NCBI GenBank assembly: GCA_022539475.1
Contig: VCMS01000138.1
Location: forward strand, 1-64,000
Direction: 5' to 3'
DNA: 64,000 bases
Origin: Gracilaria domingensis
Lineage: Eukaryota; Rhodophyta; Florideophyceae; Gracilariales; Gracilariaceae
Under the pieces are notes generated by a model, which saw only the letters and a program-made list of their open reading frames with translations, did no database searches and was not told the origin of the DNA. Position numbers and translations under genes: made by a program. Positions 61,164 to 64,000 of this stretch are shown in pieces (the stretch's first letter is position 1; each line of letters begins with the position of its first letter).

Positions 61164-62963
61164 TTACGCGCCGGACGGTCCAGCACCTGGGGTGCCCCCA
61201 CTACCGGGAGCCCCGGAGAAGCGCTGTGCCGCTATTGCCTGCAACTCCGACTCGTCGGTCACCGTATCGGGAACGGCCACTCCCACGCCTCGAAGAAAGT
61301 CGCGAATGACCGCCGCTCGCGGAGTGAGAGAAGAACTGCCGCCCACGGCGGATGCTACATCCTGAGCCCACGGGCCGGTCGGAGCGGGAGCCGCTACAGC
61401 GGACGGGTCAACGATCACGACTTCGTCGTCATCTCCCGTAGCGTCGGGCTCCGAGGCAACCCCCACTGGGCTCCCCTCATCCATGGGACTTCCTCCCTCT
61501 GCAGGGTCATCACCGTCATCGTCGACGTATACGAACCCACGCGGGTGCCCTTCCGGGATATATCGCTCCTCTCGGCGGCGACCAGCCGCCTCAGCGGGAC
61601 CAATTACCTCCCAAATCCATGGGTCAAAGTATACGAAGTCGCCGGCGTTGACGTTCCGTCCGGGAGAACGGTCCGACTGCCGACGGACCCCGTCGGAAAC
61701 CTGACTAGCAGGCACCTCATTCCAGTCAATCTGGTCAATGACGTCCACCAACGCGGTGGCTTCGCGCGCATTGCGGACCGAGCCGAGCACTTCGGAGAGA
61801 TCCAACGCTCGGATCGTTTGCCGGATGAGTTCCGGGATGAACCAAACTCGGTACGAGTCATATGCCTCGATGAGGAGGAAAGCCGCAACGCGGACGGTCC
61901 ATTCTGTTGCCAGGATGCTCCACAGGCCGCGAGGCGGATCATTCATGAAGTACGAGCCTATGTAAGTTAGGCAGGGCGGTAGCTCTACGTGACACCCTCG
62001 TGGGACTTCGACCGCAGGCCAGAATGACGGCAGCGGCAGGTATCGCCCAGTATGGGAGTGACGCGCAATGCGTTCCACCTCCGTGCACTGGTACGGCACC
62101 AGTACCCCGAAGCGGGAGCGCCATTTCCTCTCGAAGCGGAGGCCTTCATGAAATTGAGACCGTCCAGGACGGCGAAGGAACTGGAACTCGGCGCGAAGGA
62201 TCGGCCGCGCCCACAGGATCAACTCCTGCTGCGGCTGAACGGTATCCGAATATCGGTCAATTTCGTCCAACGCGTTGGCTAGATGGTCGCCGTAGCCGAC
62301 CTCGCCGAAAGTTCGGTAACGTGCCACATCGTACTGGTACTGTGCCGGCACCGGATGTTCGTTCGGAGCTCGGAAGTGTCGCGCGTACCCAATGCGGGCC
62401 ATCTCATTGCGAGCGAATTGTCTCGTCTCGTTTCGACCTACAAACAGGCAGCTCGGTATAACCGCAACGCGGGCGATCCAGTCCCATGAACGGGTAACGT
62501 CAGCAGGAAGCCCACCAGGGAGTTGACCGTCGACAGCGTACGAGTCGACGAGCTCTGTATCCCGAACGGCTTCGGCGTCAAACCAGGGAGCCTGGGCAAA
62601 AAGGAAACTGTGCCGGTGCGGATCCCGGATGCGTAACGCGCCTGCGGTAGGCCATCCACCCAGCGTAGCTGGCATCTCGGCGTTGAACCAATCCCACACG
62701 GGCGCGGGACCAGCCTGAGCTGGAGCGTGATCTTGTCCGGAAGAACCCGGCTGGGAGGCAGCCGCCGACTGCGGGAGAGGAACAGACCGGAACGGCGGGT
62801 TCGATACTTGCATGCGTGCCGTCGAGGACGGAGGGCCGTTCGGTGCGTTGGACATCGCGGGAGGGCTCGAGATGACGAGGTTCGCTACTGACACCGGAGG
62901 TGTTGGTGGCTCCGAACAGTTCTCGGCAGACCCGTCTTGGGAGACTTCCTTATATACCTCCAT
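61164..62963 (-). CDS. Antisense-ORF protein (599 residues) of Element II
   Basis: An intact 599-codon ORF on the strand opposite gag-pol, occupying nearly all sequence between the two polypurine tracts. It begins with ATG 54 bases inside the 3' LTR junction, so its promoter must lie in the LTR, read in reverse. The N-terminal 85 residues are Pro/Ser-rich. The folded centre has WARPILRAEF and the Trp-rich WIWEVIGPAE, and the acidic C-terminus holds DDDEVVIVDPS, shaped like a SUMO-interacting motif. A final helix (RAAVIRDFLRGVG) closes the protein. No transmembrane helix or signal peptide, no known DNA-binding motif, no recognised family. Plant Tat-lineage Gypsy elements also carry antisense ORFs in this position, without known function; whether they are related is untested. 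Confidence 0.85.
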   Translation of the reverse strand: MEVYKEVSQDGSAENCSEPPTPPVSVANLVISSPPAMSNAPNGPPSSTARMQVSNPPFRSVPLPQSAAASQPGSSGQDHAPAQAGPAPVWDWFNAEMPATLGGWPTAGALRIRDPHRHSFLFAQAPWFDAEAVRDTELVDSYAVDGQLPGGLPADVTRSWDWIARVAVIPSCLFVGRNETRQFARNEMARIGYARHFRAPNEHPVPAQYQYDVARYRTFGEVGYGDHLANALDEIDRYSDTVQPQQELILWARPILRAEFQFLRRPGRSQFHEGLRFERKWRSRFGVLVPYQCTEVERIARHSHTGRYLPLPSFWPAVEVPRGCHVELPPCLTYIGSYFMNDPPRGLWSILATEWTVRVAAFLLIEAYDSYRVWFIPELIRQTIRALDLSEVLGSVRNAREATALVDVIDQIDWNEVPASQVSDGVRRQSDRSPGRNVNAGDFVYFDPWIWEVIGPAEAAGRRREERYIPEGHPRGFVYVDDDGDDPAEGGSPMDEGSPVGVASEPDATGDDDEVVIVDPSAVAAPAPTGPWAQDVASAVGGSSSLTPRAAVIRDFLRGVGVAVPDTVTDESELQAIAAQRFSGAPGSGGTPGAGPSGA

Positions 62964-63003
62964 CGCGAGGCGTATCGAGCCGACGGAGTCGGTGTCTCAG
63001 CCT

Positions 63004-63016
63004 GAGAAGGGGGAGA
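63004..63016 (+). promoter_or_regulatory. Terminal polypurine tract of Element II
   Basis: GAGAAGGGGGAGA immediately before the 3' LTR; the standard plus-strand primer. Confidence 0.85.
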
Positions 63017-63875
63017 TGTAGAGCAAAACGCCCTTTTGTGGGGATGCACCGAGGTGCTTTTCATAGTTTGTTGATCCGTCATCGGCTTCGACACCTCAGG
63101 TTATGAGAGGCTACTGGGGTAGTGCCCCTATTTTGGGTTATGCCTAGGAAGGGTAGTATTTCTGCACACGTGTGCCAAGTTGGCCCGATAGCGGGTGCGC
63201 CGTGGCAAGCCTGCCACGGTTGCACACCTGTAGTGTATTGGCCGGCAGCGCCGGATAGTTAGATATTTTAATTGATATTTTCAAGTGCCGTATGTAAGTG
63301 GCGGCACTTGCCGCCACTGTACGGGAAGTAAACCTCAACGAGGCCTTTGGCTCTGATCTTCTTGCCGCTTGCGCACGGTCACCAGCCCCATCCTGGGGAA
63401 TACCGCCGCAATTCCGGGCTGATCAACCAACCTCCGTCCCTGAGGAGTACTAATCCGTCGTCACGGCACTTTTCTTATCTATTTTATTGTTGTCATTTCC
63501 GTCTTACGGCTTTCGCTACTCTGCCCTACATTGTAGGTTTGTTTTATTTTGTCTCGGGAGTTTTCCCGCTTATCGCGAGTCAGTGCTCCGCAGTGCGGCT
63601 CGCTTGTTGATCTTTTGTCGTCCCATACCGTTGGGCTGGATACCCCCACTCGCTGTGGCTCGCCGGAACCATCCGGATACCTACGCCGATTCTACCCCTT
63701 CTACCTCCGACTGCACGCCCAGATCGGGGCCACCCGGATTTACACCCGGCTCGTGTTGGCCCTATCGGAGGGTTCTGCCGCTCGACTGCCCTTCACAGGG
63801 AGCAGGGCCTGAACACCCTGAGGTGCTCGTCCGCGACGCGGCTTGTTGTTTTCCCGTCGAGGGTTTTGCACCACA
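63017..63875 (+). repeat. 3' LTR of Element II
   Basis: 859 bp, same ends as the 5' LTR and almost identical to it. Followed by the second CAAGT. Confidence 0.95.
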
Positions 63876-64000
63876 CAAGTAATCGCCGTTTTTGACCGTT
63901 TGCGGAGGGGTAATTTCCCCAACAAATATTTTGATTATCCTTGCAAGTAGCCTCTGGCGCTTCCAGGCGCTCCCTGCTGTATACGGGCCTAGAGAGCATG
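63876..64000 (+). other. Right part of the conserved structured box (Element III), window end
   Basis: After CAAGT the sequence resumes the similarity to Element I at CGTTTTTGA (compare 17128). Homologous positions carry different palindromes: CCGTTTGCGG here against ACCATTTGGT in Element I, and GCCTCTGGC here against ACCTCTTGGT there. Element III continues beyond the window. Confidence 0.75.

Larger units (their letters stand above)
52098..63875 (+). mobile_element. Element II: full-length, apparently intact chromovirus with an antisense ORF
   Basis: An 11,778-bp LTR retrotransposon. LTRs of 859 bp (TGTAGAGC...GCACCACA) differ at about two positions by eye, so the insertion is recent. Perfect 5-bp target duplication CAAGT on both sides (52093-52097 and 63876-63880). 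Order: LTR, primer site, gag, pol in the -1 frame with protease/RT/RNase H/integrase/chromodomain, palindrome array, small ORF, internal polypurine tract, antisense 599-codon ORF, terminal polypurine tract, LTR. All coding frames are open. It sits inside Element III. Confidence 0.95.

Noticed and set aside
61164-62963. Antisense ORF as a retroviral envelope gene
   Set aside because: It lacks a signal peptide, transmembrane helix and Cys-rich ectodomain, and is antisense to the genome strand.

Overview
This is a eukaryotic nuclear window. It shows spliced genes with short GT-AG introns, a formin, a dynamin-like GTPase, secreted cysteine-rich proteins, Ty3/Gypsy LTR retrotransposons and hAT-like short transposons with 8-bp target duplications. 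Compact genes beside a dense transposon load, a fatty-acid alpha-dioxygenase, a hexose-oxidase-like flavoenzyme and a very GC-rich divergent promoter fit a multicellular red alga of the Chondrus type. That placement is inference; nothing in the sequence proves it.

Layout. 0-9 kb holds host genes, several broken: a probable two-exon 2OG-dioxygenase-like gene, an inverted pair of HAD phosphatases (one dead), a ketopantoate-reductase-like gene, a ribulose-phosphate 3-epimerase fragment and a charged coiled-coil gene. 9.4-19.3 kb is a decayed chromovirus (Element I). 20-45 kb is host territory: an unassigned gene, alpha-dioxygenase, formin, FAD oxidase, DM9-repeat protein, dynamin-like GTPase with an internal stop, and a secreted cysteine-rich protein. 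Three hAT-like non-autonomous elements lie in it, each with a perfect 8-bp target duplication, followed by a catalytically dead Harbinger-type transposase. 45.2-64 kb is a nest of retroelements: a reversed 3' portion of an Element II relative, part of Element III, and a full-length, apparently intact Element II (52098-63875) inserted into Element III with target duplication CAAGT.

Elements I and II are chromodomain-bearing Gypsy elements with one kind of primer-binding site and a gag-pol junction of the form AAAAC-stop with pol in the -1 frame. Element II carries a 599-codon ORF antisense to gag-pol between pol and the 3' LTR, bracketed by two identical polypurine tracts. A second copy sits in the reversed relic, a diverged homologue lies in Element III, and a decayed one is possible in Element I.

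Each element is also studded with its own short interrupted palindrome: ACC-N4/5-GGT in Element I, CCGC-N5-GCGG in Element II and, more weakly, CCG-N3/4-CGG in Element III. At homologous positions of a box shared by Elements I and III the palindromes differ in both arms together. The best candidate for a new system is therefore an antisense-encoded protein co-evolving with element-specific dispersed DNA sites, conceivably a self-recognition or anti-silencing device. The functional part is a hypothesis.
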